A DNA stretch of 64,000 nucleotides from Leptospira bandrabouensis (GCF_004770905.1 NZ_RQHT01000014.1:930001-994000), one strand, 5' to 3'; positions 33,546 to 44,427 are shown, counted from the stretch's first letter. Translations and numbers: made by a program. The notes: generated from the letters alone by a model not told the origin.

Positions 33546-35123
33546 TTGGAATCCGTGCGGAAATATCTTTCCTTTGTATTTATCTTTGTCATCCTTCACA
33601 CTACAGCATTCGCTATTGACAGCGATGCAATGAAAGAAGGTAAAAAAGCTTTTTCGAAAAAAGCATACGGCGAAGCGATTAAAAAATTCACAAAACACGC
33701 CGACTCACACCCGCAAGACGGGGAAGCGTATATGTATTTGGGATATATTTATGAATATAAAAAAGATTATCCTAAATCCATTCAAAACTTTCGAAGAGCC
33801 GTCGATTTGGATTTGGACAAAGACCAAAGAAAAACTGTCCTTTTAAAACTCGCACTATTTTTCAATTATCACCAAGACTGGAACTTATCGGCAACGTACT
33901 CTTCACGTTATTTGAAGTATGATCCAAAAAACGAAGAAGTACAAAAAATATACAATCGCGCTGTCGGAAACAAAGGAAATCCTTCTTCCTCACAATCTTA
34001 TTCACAGCCACAAAGACAAGAAACGAAACATACGGAACCTAAACATGCTGATTTAAAAAAAGACGCGGCTAAAAAACAGGAAGAAGTTTCTGAAGTTCAG
34101 GAATCTACAAAGCCAAGTTCTTATTATGAACAAGTTTTGGCTAACCAACCAAATTTAGAAGATGTCCGTTGGGATTATGTGTTGGCTTTGTTTGAAGAAA
34201 AAAAATATGATTTAGCGGAGACCAATCTTAAAACTCTCATTGAAAAAAATCCAAATCGATCTAGATACCATTATAAACTGGGCATTGTTAAACTGAGACA
34301 AGATGATCCTAAATCTGCGATTGAATCCTTTGAAAGAGCCAAAAAAAATCCATTTTCGAAAGATACAAATGTGTTTTTGTATTATGTTTATTTAAATGAA
34401 GGTATCGCTTATCAAAAGTTAGCTGAAGTTGATAAAGCTGAAACATCTTTTCAACAAGCATACAAACAATTACAAAAAGATCCACCGCTCTTGGCCTTGG
34501 CAAGATTATACGAACAAAAATCAGATTGGGAAAATTGTATTTCATCTGCGGATAAAGCGCTTTCCCTCAACCCCAACCAAGTGGAATCACATATGTTCCG
34601 TTTTGTATGTATGTTTGAAGCGGGACAACGTACTAAAAAATTTGAATCCAGTTTTGCAAAGTATTCTGAATTTATTGATTCTAAATTTCCTGATTTAACC
34701 CAAAGTCCAGAAAAATACCAAGTTGGATTTCTTAAACTAGCAAGGCGTTATACGGAAACCAATGCATTTGACAAAGCAGAAACTTATTTTTCAGTTTTAG
34801 AAAAAGATCCTGCAAAAGCAGAAACGCGGGAATTTTTATTCTACCGTGGTCGCAATTATTTTTATTCAGGTAAAGTGGACTTGGCGATTACCATTTTACA
34901 GAAAGTGACAGGTTCCTCTTCGGGCCATTACCTTCTTGCTAGATGTTACTCTAAAAAAGGTGACATCTCTAAAACAAAGGAACAGTTTAAGTTAGCTGCC
35001 GATTTAAAACCAGAATACTGGGTTTCCGAGTCCTTAGAAAAGGATTTTAAAGATATTTGGAAAGATGTAAACTTTCGTGAGTTTATTAAAACAAAAGCGG
35101 GAACCGTAAGTTCCCAAAACTAA
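33546..35123 (+). CDS. Exported TPR-repeat protein
   Basis: The protein has up to 525 residues with a signal peptide ending at TTAFA. TPR units occur at about 25-140 and 195-500 (for example GEAYMYLGYIYEYKKDYPKSI and RYHYKLGIVKLRQDDPKSAIE), split by a Gln/Lys/Ser-rich linker. It is probably a periplasmic scaffold. The start may be the TTG at 33546 or the GTG at 33555, which gives a shorter and neater signal peptide. The gene faces aroD with 2 bases between stops. Confidence 0.8.
   Translation: MESVRKYLSFVFIFVILHTTAFAIDSDAMKEGKKAFSKKAYGEAIKKFTKHADSHPQDGEAYMYLGYIYEYKKDYPKSIQNFRRAVDLDLDKDQRKTVLLKLALFFNYHQDWNLSATYSSRYLKYDPKNEEVQKIYNRAVGNKGNPSSSQSYSQPQRQETKHTEPKHADLKKDAAKKQEEVSEVQESTKPSSYYEQVLANQPNLEDVRWDYVLALFEEKKYDLAETNLKTLIEKNPNRSRYHYKLGIVKLRQDDPKSAIESFERAKKNPFSKDTNVFLYYVYLNEGIAYQKLAEVDKAETSFQQAYKQLQKDPPLLALARLYEQKSDWENCISSADKALSLNPNQVESHMFRFVCMFEAGQRTKKFESSFAKYSEFIDSKFPDLTQSPEKYQVGFLKLARRYTETNAFDKAETYFSVLEKDPAKAETREFLFYRGRNYFYSGKVDLAITILQKVTGSSSGHYLLARCYSKKGDISKTKEQFKLAADLKPEYWVSESLEKDFKDIWKDVNFREFIKTKAGTVSSQN
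35099..35115 (-). terminator. Possible terminator after aroD
   Basis: GGGAAC and GTTCCC form a perfect 6-bp stem with a 5-base loop inside the end of the TPR gene. Read on the minus strand it lies about 10 bases after the aroD stop and is followed by a T-rich tract, so it may end the aroD operon. Confidence 0.35.
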
Positions 35124-35125
35124 TT

Positions 35126-35848
35126 TTAATCTTCCTTTGATTCTTTTGCTAAACCTGGACTTTTAAATAAATCTGCCCTGAGTTTTTTAAATGTTTCGAC
35201 AGACATTTGGCCTGGTGCTTTTGGTTCGCCTAACGTCATATAAGTGAATGAGGAATTAAATTTGTCTCCAAAAACTCTAGAGATGATTCCTAGTTCTCCC
35301 ATACAAATTCCAATCATCGTGTTTGATTTGGACAAAAGTTTGATATCATTTAAAAAGTCGGCAGTTTCTTCGATGTCTTCAGGTGTGATGGCAAATTTGA
35401 AAATCGGATTTTTCTTTTTTACGGGTTTTGCTTTGTTTATGAAATTTGTCATTTCATTGGCAAGGATCGATTTTTTAAACGAATGATAAGAATAAATGAT
35501 TCGGTAGTTTAGATTTTCGTAATTTTTAAATATGGTGTCTTCACGATTTAATTCAATATCCAGATAATTTGCATTATCATTGAAATCTTTTAAAATTCCT
35601 TCTACATCTTCGTGAAATAGTTTTACATAAGAACGAACGCTACTATCTTCTGCTCGCCTGTAAGTAAAAAGCACTGGAAGACCTAAGGCTTTTAGCTTTT
35701 TTTTCATTTCCTTTTGAATGTAGTTTCTGGAAAAAAGATCCAATCGTACTTCGATCACATCGATTTCCTTTACATCTTTTTTTTGCAAATGCCGTAAGTC
35801 GTCTTCTCCAACAGAGGCTATGATTTTATAAGATTCTGGCATAATCAA
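35126..35848 (-). CDS. aroD: 3-dehydroquinate dehydratase, type I
   Basis: The 240-residue protein has the type I pattern: EVRLDLF, LFTYRRAEDSS (Arg), IIYSYHSF with the catalytic His, FKFAIT with the Schiff-base Lys, GICMGELGIISRVFG and PGQMS near the end. It makes 3-dehydroshikimate in the shikimate pathway. The start is a TTG at 35848, one base from the kdsD stop, because AAGGA lies 6 bases before it; an ATG two codons later is too far from that site. It is the last gene of a four-gene unit. Confidence 0.92.
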   Translation of the reverse strand: MIMPESYKIIASVGEDDLRHLQKKDVKEIDVIEVRLDLFSRNYIQKEMKKKLKALGLPVLFTYRRAEDSSVRSYVKLFHEDVEGILKDFNDNANYLDIELNREDTIFKNYENLNYRIIYSYHSFKKSILANEMTNFINKAKPVKKKNPIFKFAITPEDIEETADFLNDIKLLSKSNTMIGICMGELGIISRVFGDKFNSSFTYMTLGEPKAPGQMSVETFKKLRADLFKSPGLAKESKED

Positions 35849-36823
35849 TTAAAGTCCTTTTTGTAATAAGTCGTGAAGGGAGATCATTCCCACAAATACA
35901 CCTTTATCATCTACAACGGGAGCCACCGATATTGGTCTTTCCCGGCCTTCCATTTTGATTAAGACGTCATAGGCTTTTTCTTCTGGTCGGAAACTGCTTG
36001 GATTAGCGTTCATCATATCTTTGGCAGTGACAGTAGGTAATAGAGTGTTTTTTGTTAAATACTTTCGAATGTCATAGTCTGTGATGAGGCCTATGAGTTT
36101 TGAATTAGAGTCAACAACACCTGTGGCTCCAATTCCTTTTTCTGTGATTTCTTTGAGAATAGTTTCGAGATTTGCATCTACCGGTATCGACGCATTTCTT
36201 TCCCCTTTTCGCATAACATCAGATAAATAAAGAGAAAGTCGTTTTCCAAGCCTTCCTGCCGGATGGTATAAGGCAAAATCATTTGCTTGAAAATTTTTTA
36301 ATTCCATAAGAGCCACAGCTATGGCATCACCTAAAACGAGAGCAATCGTTGTGCTTGAGGTAGGAGCCAAATCTAAAGGACAGGCTTCTTTTAATACAGG
36401 AGTGATGATAACTATGTCGGAAAGGGTAGCTAACTTTGATTTGGCGTTTGCTGTGATTCCTACAATCTTTGCACCAATTTTACGAAGTGTTGGGAGTATG
36501 TAGTTTAGTTCTTCCGATTCTCCACTTTTTCCAATGGCAAGAACTACATCATCTGGTCCTACAATGCCTGAATCCCCATGGGATGCATCTGTTGGATGTA
36601 AAAAATAGGCTGAGGTTCCCGTGGAGGAAAGTGTATGAGAAATTTTTTTGGCTATGTCACCAGATTTACCAACTCCTGTGACTATCACTTTCCCTTTTGA
36701 TTTTAAAATTAAATCGATACAATCTTTTACGGACGGATCTAACTCATCTCTAAAATGAATTAAAGATGAAATTTCGTCATCAAGCGCTTGTTTTACGATC
36801 GATAGTGTATCTTTTTCTTTCAT
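35849..36823 (-). CDS. kdsD: D-arabinose 5-phosphate isomerase (KpsF/GutQ type)
   Basis: The 324-residue protein has a SIS domain (about 30-180: VTGVGKSGDIAKKISHTL, HPTDASHGDSG, IGKSGESEEL) and two CBS domains (about 205-320: VVDSNSKLIGLITDYDIRK and VVDDKGVFVGMISLHDLL). It turns ribulose-5-P into arabinose-5-P for KDO, the inner-core LPS sugar. Its ATG overlaps the stop of the NusG paralogue as ATGA. Confidence 0.95.
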   Translation of the reverse strand: MKEKDTLSIVKQALDDEISSLIHFRDELDPSVKDCIDLILKSKGKVIVTGVGKSGDIAKKISHTLSSTGTSAYFLHPTDASHGDSGIVGPDDVVLAIGKSGESEELNYILPTLRKIGAKIVGITANAKSKLATLSDIVIITPVLKEACPLDLAPTSSTTIALVLGDAIAVALMELKNFQANDFALYHPAGRLGKRLSLYLSDVMRKGERNASIPVDANLETILKEITEKGIGATGVVDSNSKLIGLITDYDIRKYLTKNTLLPTVTAKDMMNANPSSFRPEEKAYDVLIKMEGRERPISVAPVVDDKGVFVGMISLHDLLQKGL

Positions 36824-37359
36824 ACAAGTAATTCCTCCCAGGCTAAATCATCTACTTTGATTTCATAAGAAAAAGCAGTTTCTACACCTGGTAACCTTAG
36901 GACCACTAAGGTTTTATTTTTAACTTTTAAAATTTCCATTGTTTTGTCTTTTAGTGCTCCGCTAATGATGCGAACCATTTTCCCTTTTTCTAATACGGAT
37001 TCAGGACTAACCTTCAAACTATCAGCATACTTTTGTAGACCTTCTTCTAATATATCAATATCGTTTTGGGTCACGGTTGCTGGTTGGCCTTTATGAAATA
37101 CAAAATGGTGAGAACCTGGTAATTGGAGGACTTTATTTTTATCCCTCCAGAATACGATTTTTACAAAAATATAAGAAGGAAGGATGGGAACGTGGATCCA
37201 TTTAAATCGATCAGTCCATTTTTTCCTTTCTTTGCGGATAGGGAGGTAGTTTTCCAAATGGTATTTGGTTAAAAGTTCACTGAGTTTTTTTTCCGCTCTG
37301 GGTTTTGTATACACAATGTACCAAGCACTTTCTTCTATGGGGGGATTAGTCTCGGACAT
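36820..37359 (-). CDS. NusG-family transcription elongation paralogue (RfaH/UpxY-like)
   Basis: The 179-residue protein has an NGN domain (about 12-110: WYIVYTKPRAEKKLSELL, YLPIRKERKKWTDR, PILPSYIFVKI) and a KOW domain (about 122-175: LEKGKMVRIISGALKDKTMEIL). General NusG genes sit next to secE/rplK; this one does not and carries the W-x-DR pattern seen in specialised paralogues that control surface-polysaccharide operons. Coupled to kdsD, it may act on LPS or other envelope genes. The target is inferred only from position. Confidence 0.85.
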   Translation of the reverse strand: MSETNPPIEESAWYIVYTKPRAEKKLSELLTKYHLENYLPIRKERKKWTDRFKWIHVPILPSYIFVKIVFWRDKNKVLQLPGSHHFVFHKGQPATVTQNDIDILEEGLQKYADSLKVSPESVLEKGKMVRIISGALKDKTMEILKVKNKTLVVLRLPGVETAFSYEIKVDDLAWEELLV

Positions 37360-37843
37360 CTAAACGGAACCTAATGGGTAGAACAATTTCTTTACCTTTG
37401 GAATATTGAAAATGCCAATCAGCGAGTTGCCGACGCACCTGTAAATCAAAGACGGCATACCTACACGCGGTGACCACTGCAATTTTTTCTAGAGTACCAT
37501 CTTCTTTTACAGAAAGTTTATAAACGCATGTATCTTCCAGTTTTTGTTCCAAAGCAAGGGCTGGATAACTGAGACAATTCTGGAATTCCGAGATTTCCTC
37601 TTCTAGAGTTTTGGTTCCATCGTCTTGCGTATGATTTGTGGAGGAAGATGTTTGGGATTTTCCGATTCCGGAAGAAAATTGTAACCGAAGGGTCGAAACG
37701 GCTCCACCTTCTTTTAAATTTAAATATGTCGAATCTATGTCCCCTTGGAGGTTATAAGCAATGAAAGCCAATAATAACAAAAGGTGAAATCCAAAACTGA
37801 CAACCATTGCCTTGTATTTCTGGCCTTCAAAGAGAATGTGCAT
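37346..37843 (-). CDS. TonB-like protein with C-terminal domain
   Basis: From the ATG at 37843 the protein has 165 residues: a short cytoplasmic part, one membrane helix ([19 protein letters not shown]), a Ser/Thr-rich periplasmic linker, and a C-terminal region with [18 protein letters not shown] and a last IVLPIRFRL strand that resembles a TonB C-terminal domain. It may carry proton-motive energy to TonB receptors, but the QPxYP box is not seen. The longer ORF from 37912 would overlap aroC. Its stop overlaps the NusG paralogue by 14 bases. Confidence 0.6.
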   Translation of the reverse strand: MHILFEGQKYKAMVVSFGFHLLLLLAFIAYNLQGDIDSTYLNLKEGGAVSTLRLQFSSGIGKSQTSSSTNHTQDDGTKTLEEEISEFQNCLSYPALALEQKLEDTCVYKLSVKEDGTLEKIAVVTACRYAVFDLQVRRQLADWHFQYSKGKEIVLPIRFRLDVRD

Positions 37844-37902
37844 TCCAAGAACATGAAAAACTTTATTGGAGAGAATGCAATCTCCATTTTCATTGTCCGT
37901 AT

Positions 37903-39039
37903 ATGCCTTCAAGTTGGGGAAAAATTTTTCGAGTATCTACGTATGGTGAGTCCCACGGAACTTCCGTTGGTGTGGTTGTGGATGGAGTTCCTGCCGGCCT
38001 TCCATTTCCTGAAGAAGAAATCCAAAAAGATTTAACACGGCGAAGGCCAGGCCAAAATGATCTTACCACTCCGAGGGATGAAAAAGATCGGATGGTGGTT
38101 GAGTCTGGAGTTTTCCAGGGTAAAACAACTGGTAGTCCCATTTTAATGAAGGTGAATAACCAAAATACCATCGGTAGTGACTATGATGAAATGGCTCATG
38201 TGTTTCGACCGTCTCATGCAGATTATACTTATTCCGAAAAATACGGACACAGAGCGCACGTGGGCGGTGGAAGGTCTTCTGTTCGAGAAACCATCGGAAG
38301 AGTGGCAGCAGCGGGTTTAGCTCGTGTGATTTTAGAGAGAGAACTTGGAATCTCAACCGTTGGTTGGGTGGATTCAATTGGTACAATCGATTCTAATATT
38401 AGTGAATCAGAATATCCTACTTCAAGAGATTTTGTGGACAATTTTCCAACAAGATGTCCAAAACAATCGTCCAATGATGCAATGGAGACTCTCATTCGCA
38501 AACTTCGCGACGAAGGAGATTCGGTAGGCGGTGTTGTAAAAATTGCCGTTCGAAATCTACCTCCTGGTTTAGGAGATCCTGTTTATGATAAACTGGATGC
38601 AGACTTAGCCAAAGCGATTTTGTCGATTTCTGCTTGTAAAGGATTTGAAGTGGGTTCTGGATTTTCCGGTACTCGCCAAACAGGAAGAGTTCATAACGAT
38701 GAGTTTTATATAGAAGCGGGAACAGGAAAAGTAAAAACAAGAACCAATAATTCCGGTGGAATCCAAGGTGGAATTTCTAACGGAATGGATTTGATCCTCC
38801 GTGCCGCTTTTAAACCAACTTCGACCATTAAAATAGAACAAAAAACGATTAATGATAAAAAAGAAGAAACTGTTTTAAAGGCAAAGGGTCGCCATGATGC
38901 TTGTGTTTTACCTAGAGCTGTTCCCATTGTGGAAGCTGTAGTAAACCTTGTGTTAGTGGATGCTTATCTTTATCAAAGAGCCTTACAGCCAAAATGGTTT
39001 ATGAAATATGCTAACTTAGATTCTATACCGGAACAATAA
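37903..39039 (+). CDS. aroC: Chorismate synthase
   Basis: The ATG at 37903 gives 378 residues beginning [19 protein letters not shown], the standard start. Other signatures are [28 protein letters not shown] with [22 protein letters not shown] and [16 protein letters not shown]. It makes chorismate from EPSP using reduced FMN, the last shikimate step. The shikimate gene aroD lies on the other strand 2 kb away. Together with the TonB-like gene it leaves about 59 bases for divergent promoters. Confidence 0.97.
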   Translation: MPSSWGKIFRVSTYGESHGTSVGVVVDGVPAGLPFPEEEIQKDLTRRRPGQNDLTTPRDEKDRMVVESGVFQGKTTGSPILMKVNNQNTIGSDYDEMAHVFRPSHADYTYSEKYGHRAHVGGGRSSVRETIGRVAAAGLARVILERELGISTVGWVDSIGTIDSNISESEYPTSRDFVDNFPTRCPKQSSNDAMETLIRKLRDEGDSVGGVVKIAVRNLPPGLGDPVYDKLDADLAKAILSISACKGFEVGSGFSGTRQTGRVHNDEFYIEAGTGKVKTRTNNSGGIQGGISNGMDLILRAAFKPTSTIKIEQKTINDKKEETVLKAKGRHDACVLPRAVPIVEAVVNLVLVDAYLYQRALQPKWFMKYANLDSIPEQ

Positions 39040-39055
39040 AGGAATCCTAAAACAA

Positions 39056-39796
39056 ATGAATCGACCCAAAGTTTATAAAATCTTACTTCTTGAAGATGAT
39101 GAAAGTAGTGCCAAACTACTACTACATACTTTAGAAAGGTATAACTTTGATGTCACTCATGTTGTGGATGGGATGTCGGGACTAACCAAAATCAGAAACA
39201 ATAGTTTTGATTTAGTCATTAGCGATGTCAATATGCCTTATTTGGACGGAATCAGTTTTTTAGAGAAAGGCAAAGACATGTTAAAGATGACCCCCGTCAT
39301 CATGTTAACTGCGGTTGGCGAAAAAGAACAAGTAAGACGTGCGGCCTTAAGCCATGTTACCGCTTATCTTTTGAAACCCATCGCAAACCAAGCTCTACTC
39401 GAAAAAATTGCGCAGGTTTTGCAACTCAAACCAGAAAACATTTTTGATAAAAAACAACATCCATTAACTATCTCTGTCTCCGAATTGTCCATTTCGCAGA
39501 TGCTTTTGGAAATCCAGGGCTGTCCGGGTAAAAAATCGCAGGATGAGATCTTTGATAGGTTTATGTTGACCTTGGGTGGAAGAGCTTCTTTCACCAATTT
39601 GAGAATCAATCTCGATAAGATCTTTTTTTATGAAGTACGTGCCTTACAAATTTTGGATGATCTGATTGCTAAAATTCTGAAACAGACCAATATCCGGGCC
39701 AGTTCTCTCTTTCTGGATTCGGAATTCTTCAACGACAACGTCGTGGATTTGCAACCTTACTCTTATCTTTCCGAGGTAAATATAATTTCAAAATGA
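39056..39796 (+). CDS. Response regulator with unclassified output domain
   Basis: The 246-residue protein has a REC domain (about 5-125): LLLEDDESS, SDVNMPYLDG with phospho-acceptor Asp, MLTAVG and the YLLKPI lysine. The C-terminal half (about 135-246) has no DNA-binding or enzyme motif; it reads as mixed helix/strand with LLEIQGCPGKKSQDEIF and VRALQILDDLIAKIL. It follows aroC after 16 bases. No histidine kinase is adjacent. Confidence 0.82.
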   Translation: MNRPKVYKILLLEDDESSAKLLLHTLERYNFDVTHVVDGMSGLTKIRNNSFDLVISDVNMPYLDGISFLEKGKDMLKMTPVIMLTAVGEKEQVRRAALSHVTAYLLKPIANQALLEKIAQVLQLKPENIFDKKQHPLTISVSELSISQMLLEIQGCPGKKSQDEIFDRFMLTLGGRASFTNLRINLDKIFFYEVRALQILDDLIAKILKQTNIRASSLFLDSEFFNDNVVDLQPYSYLSEVNIISK

Positions 39797-39800
39797 AGGT

Positions 39801-39828
39801 TTGACAAAAACCAATGATAAGGTCTAAT
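39801..39828 (+). promoter_or_regulatory. Sigma70-type promoter for nuoG-nuoI
   Basis: TTGACA (39801-39806) and TCTAAT (39823-39828) are 16 bases apart. A start near 39835 would leave a leader of about 15 bases with AGGGGG before the TTG start of nuoG. Confidence 0.6.
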
Positions 39829-39849
39829 CAAACGTAGGGGGCCTGTTCT

Positions 39850-41284
39850 TTGGTTAAGATAAAGATAGACGGAGTCGAATACGAAGTCGACGAAAAGAAA
39901 AACCTCATCGACGCCACAAAAGAAGTTGGAGTCGAAATCCCTTACTTCTGTTACCATCCAGCATTAAGCATTGTCGGTATGTGCCGTATGTGTCTCATTG
40001 AAATTGAAGGTGTGCCTCGTTTACAAGCTGCTTGTAACACTCCTGTAAAAGAAGGAATGGGGATCATTACAAAGTCTGACCGAGTGAAAGAAGCTCGCGC
40101 TGGCACAATGGAATTTTTACTCGCAAATCACCCGTTAGACTGTCCTGTTTGTGATAAAGCTGGAGAATGCCGTTTGCAAGACAACGCATTTGGTTCCGGT
40201 TCTGGACATTCTAGGTTTGAATTCGAAAAACGAAATATTCCTCAAGAAGAGATTGGAACCAATCTCATCATCAATCATAATCGTTGTATTGTTTGTTATC
40301 GTTGTGTTCGTTTTGAAGAGGAAAAGGTCGGTCAGTCCAATCTTGGACTTTTTGAAAGAGGAAATCATTCCATCATTGGTCTTGCAAAATCAGAACCAAT
40401 TGATCATAACTACCAAGGTGCATTGGCAGATATTTGTCCAGTGGGAGCACTCCTAAATAATAAAACATTATTTAAGTCGCGCGTTTGGTGGTATAAATCA
40501 CATAAATCCGTATGTCATGGTTGTTCTACAGGTTGTAATGTAACAACGAATGTGCGAGACAATAAAATGTATCGTTATATGGTTCGAGAAAACTATGACC
40601 AAGGTATGTTTTTCCTTTGTGACAAAGGAAGATTTGATTTGGATTGGATGAATGAAAATCGTCTTCATAGTTATTTGGAAGCAGGAAAACCTTCTACGTC
40701 CAAAGAAGTCATTTCTAAAATTGCAGATCGTATGAAAGCAGCGAAATCCATTGCTGTTCTTGGTGGAGCTCATGAATCCAATGAAACGCTGGATTCGTTG
40801 AAAAAAAGTTTTGAATCGATCTCGCGCGAGTTAGGTGGCAAGTCTATCCAATGGGAATCCCGTGTGACAGATGCACAAAACAAAGATACCGAACAAGTGG
40901 ATTTTTTACTCACAAAAGATTACCACCCTAATACAAAGGGAGCAGTAGATTTAGGAATCACTACTACTTCTGGAATTTCAGGAATCACCAGTGCTATTAA
41001 GTCCGGTGCCATTGATTTGGTGATTGTTTTAAAGGAATCAATCCCGGAAGGAATTGATCCATCAAAAGTCATTGTGTTTGATACCAATTTGACTGATGCA
41101 GCAAAAAGCGCAAGTTTGGCGGCACCAATTCAAATTTTTGCGGAATCGGCAGGTAGTTTTACCAATAAAAACGGCCTGAAACAAAACTTTGAGCAATCGA
41201 TAAATCCAATCAAAGGATTAGAAACGGCAGCTGGTGTTATGGATTTGATCTTTCAAAAACTGACTGAAAAAGCGGAGGCATCTG

Positions 41285-41298
<14 letters not shown>
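39850..41298 (+). CDS. nuoG: NADH-quinone oxidoreductase subunit G-like protein, short form
   Basis: The 482-residue protein starts with TTG behind AGGGGG. It has a 2Fe-2S domain ([15 protein letters not shown] and AACNTPV), the H-x-x-x-C 4Fe-4S site in [14 protein letters not shown], a second cluster ([18 protein letters not shown]) and [11 protein letters not shown] at the start of a molybdopterin-like part. That last part is short, so the protein is well below the 650-900 residues of most NuoG. It carries electrons through complex I clusters. nuoI overlaps its end; no other nuo genes are here. Confidence 0.88.
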
Positions 41299-41812
<514 letters not shown>

Positions 41813-41838
41813 ATCTATTTTTTCAATTCTATTTGATT

Positions 41839-41876
41839 ACCCGGTTTTTGTTGTTTCGTGACGAATCCGGGTTTTT
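41839..41876 (+). terminator. Terminator after nuoI
   Basis: ACCCGG (41839-41844) pairs with CCGGGT (41867-41872), then a T run follows. It lies 26 bases after the nuoI stop and separates the next gene. Confidence 0.7.
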
Positions 41877-41891
41877 AAATTTTGATCCCAC

Positions 41892-42992
41892 TTGATAAAT
41901 CTACTTGTGAATTTACATTCTTTGATTCAAAAATTCAACTTTAGATTTTTTGTTCTAAATATTCCAAACCAATACATCGTAACCAAAAGTTTTAGTTTTA
42001 TTTTTTGTCTATTTTTTTGGATGATAACGGTACCTTTTAGTTTTCCTTCTACAGTTTTTGCAGAGACTACCATTATCGAAAATGAAGAAGATGAAAAACG
42101 TGTATTAGAAAACCATGCGTTTGAAAAGTTAAGGTTTGGCCTTGCCAATCATATTCATTACTATAAAGTTAAAAAAACTAAAAACACAGTCGTAGAACAA
42201 AGATCGGGCCGTAAACGTTTATACGATCACAATTTGATTTTACGTTCGATCTTTCGAAATCGAATTTTACATCATGAATATGGATCCATTGGACGATTGT
42301 TAGATGGTGCTAGCTTTATAGATTTTGGGAGTGCCATTCTCTATGAAGAGGGAGCTGTGACAGTTCGTGATTTATACGAAGACCAATTTCTTTCTCGGTA
42401 TATCAAAAAGATTGTGGCTACCGATATCAATGACCCGGAATACGACCACACTCGGTATATTGAAATTCATTTCACAGAAAGAGATCCTTTTCCTTTTGCA
42501 TTTAATGAAATTCCTTACCGACTGGATGACCCATCTTATATCCGAATTTTAACAAAATTATATACACCGAATGAATTTTCCCCAGTCATCTTTCGCAGCA
42601 CCAATTCGGGTCCCGATCTGTTTTATACTGTAGAGGAAATGCGGGAACATTTTCGTTCGGTTTTAGAGGCAAATCCGCATCGAACGATACTCTATTTTTT
42701 TAATCGTTACATATTTTTTAGAACCCCTTGCGAATCCAAATTCCAACTCCTGGGAACCATCGATGAGAAGGTGGGAGTGAACCATAGTTTTAGCGCTTGG
42801 CGTTATGTAGATTGGAATAAACGAGAATTTGCGGAGGCCATCGAACCCAATTTTCGGTACATCCGCATCGCTGAAGAACGAACTGAAAGCAAAGCAGACA
42901 GGCTCGATGCGATGTTTTCGGGTTACGGGTGCCAAATCCGGGCAAAATTACTCTACTACCGTCACAAATTCATGAAAACTATGACGAAATGA
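41892..42992 (+). CDS. Exported hypothetical protein
   Basis: Up to 366 residues. A hydrophobic segment (about 33-55) followed by PSTVFAET suggests a signal peptide. The mature part (about 58-366) is rich in Arg/Tyr/Phe, with ASFIDFGSAILYEEGAVTVRDLY and YEIHFTERDPFPF-like stretches; no family is recognised. The start is uncertain: TTG at 41892 or GTG at 41907, neither with a good ribosome site. Confidence 0.6.
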   Translation: MINLLVNLHSLIQKFNFRFFVLNIPNQYIVTKSFSFIFCLFFWMITVPFSFPSTVFAETTIIENEEDEKRVLENHAFEKLRFGLANHIHYYKVKKTKNTVVEQRSGRKRLYDHNLILRSIFRNRILHHEYGSIGRLLDGASFIDFGSAILYEEGAVTVRDLYEDQFLSRYIKKIVATDINDPEYDHTRYIEIHFTERDPFPFAFNEIPYRLDDPSYIRILTKLYTPNEFSPVIFRSTNSGPDLFYTVEEMREHFRSVLEANPHRTILYFFNRYIFFRTPCESKFQLLGTIDEKVGVNHSFSAWRYVDWNKREFAEAIEPNFRYIRIAEERTESKADRLDAMFSGYGCQIRAKLLYYRHKFMKTMTK

Positions 42993-43063
42993 TGATTTTT
43001 TTACTTTTCTTATGAGGCGAACTCTGTACGTTTTTCCTAGAACACCCAGAGAGAGGTAAACCC

Positions 43064-44278
43064 ATGGGGAATTCCTATATTATTGATGCTGTCCGAACTC
43101 CGAGAGGAAAGGGCAAAAAACGCGGGACACTTGCATCCGTCCATCCACAAGAATTAGCTGCTGCCACATTAAAAGCCATCCAATCACGTACCGGAATCGA
43201 TCCTAAAACGGTTGAAGAAGTTGTAATGGGTTGTGTATCCCAAGTAGCTGACCAAGCTGCATGTATCGCTCGTTATGCGGTTATGGCGGCACATTGGCCA
43301 AAAGATGTTCCTGGTTATACAGTAAACCGTTTTTGCGGATCTGGATTACAAGCCCTTAACAACGTAGCAAACCATGTTGCTTCCGGAGCAATGGAAATTG
43401 GAGTTGGTGGTGGAGTTGAATCCATGAGCCGTGTGAAAATGGGTGATGATATGATGGGACGTGATTTTAACGTAGGTAACGATAAAATTGCTGCACATTA
43501 CAACCTAGTTCCACAAGGGATCTCTGCTGACCTAATCGCAACAAAGTATGATATTTCTCGTGAAGAAGCAGATCGTTTTGCAGAATCTTCACAACAAAAA
43601 GCACACGCTGCCATTCAAAATGGGTACTTCAAAAAATCTGTGATCCCAATTACTTTGGATGATGGAACTGTAGTAACAGAAGAAGAAAACCCACGTTTAG
43701 AATCTGATTATGCCTTCCTTTCTAGTCTTGGCCCAGTCTTCAAAACGATTGGTGAAAAAGAATTGGATGCGATTGCTCTTCGTTCTTACCCTGAAGTAAC
43801 AAAAATTAACCACATCCACACACTTGGAAACTCTTCTGGAATCGTTGACGGTGCAGCTGCGATCCTAGTGACTAATGACGAAGGATTGAAAAAATACGGT
43901 TTGAAACCACGTGCAAAAATTCTTGCAACAGTGGCAACAGGCGAAGATCCAACGATCATGTTAACTGGTCCTGTTTCTGCTTCGCAAAAAGCTTTGAAAC
44001 AAGCTGGTCTTAGCGTAAAAGATATTGACCTTTGGGAAATCAACGAGGCTTTCGCCTCTGTAGTGTTATACGTAAAGAAAACACTCGGAATTGATGAGTC
44101 CAAAATCAATGTAAATGGGGGAGCGATTGCTCTTGGACATCCACTCGGAGCAACTGGTGCGATTTTGACTGGAACCGTACTTGACGAGTTGGAAAGAAGA
44201 GACCTTCGTTACGGACTCATCACTCTTTGTATCGGTGGCGGTATGGGAATTGCTACCATCATCGAAAGATTGAAGTAA
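43064..44278 (+). CDS. fadA: Acetyl-CoA acyltransferase (thiolase)
   Basis: The 404-residue protein shows the thiolase pattern: [29 protein letters not shown] with the nucleophile Cys, [25 protein letters not shown] (His) and TLCIGGGMG (second Cys). It cleaves 3-ketoacyl-CoA, or condenses acetyl-CoA, in fatty-acid metabolism. AGAGAGG stands 7 bases before the ATG. No fadB partner is adjacent. Confidence 0.93.
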   Translation: MGNSYIIDAVRTPRGKGKKRGTLASVHPQELAAATLKAIQSRTGIDPKTVEEVVMGCVSQVADQAACIARYAVMAAHWPKDVPGYTVNRFCGSGLQALNNVANHVASGAMEIGVGGGVESMSRVKMGDDMMGRDFNVGNDKIAAHYNLVPQGISADLIATKYDISREEADRFAESSQQKAHAAIQNGYFKKSVIPITLDDGTVVTEEENPRLESDYAFLSSLGPVFKTIGEKELDAIALRSYPEVTKINHIHTLGNSSGIVDGAAAILVTNDEGLKKYGLKPRAKILATVATGEDPTIMLTGPVSASQKALKQAGLSVKDIDLWEINEAFASVVLYVKKTLGIDESKINVNGGAIALGHPLGATGAILTGTVLDELERRDLRYGLITLCIGGGMGIATIIERLK

Positions 44279-44303
44279 GATAAAACTTTAAGAATTTGAA
44301 AAA

Positions 44304-44427
44304 ACACGTTTGGATCTCGTAACTGCGGGGTTTAAACGTGTATCGTTTATTACACAGCACGTTTCTAGATCCCATACCAGACCGCGCCACTTTGATCGGG
44401 TGGGCGATTTATGCGCAATACGCATAA
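44304..44427. repeat. Group of inverted repeats between convergent genes
   Basis: Three structures fill the 201-base gap between fadA and the HxlR gene: ACACGTTT/AAACGTGT (44304-44311 and 44334-44341); a GC-rich hairpin CGC-g-CCAC/GTGG-GCG (44383-44406); and a perfect TTATGCG/CGCATAA stem with a 5-base loop (44409-44427). T-tracts are lacking, so they are not clear terminators. They may be a repetitive extragenic element. Confidence 0.5.

Noticed and set aside
36820..37359. Housekeeping nusG
   Set aside because: It is not beside secE or ribosomal-protein genes, and the sequence resembles specialised paralogues; a check of the full genome is still needed.
44409..44427. Rho-independent terminator after fadA or hxlR
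   Set aside because: The stem is perfect but neither strand has a T-tract after it, so it is listed only as an inverted repeat.
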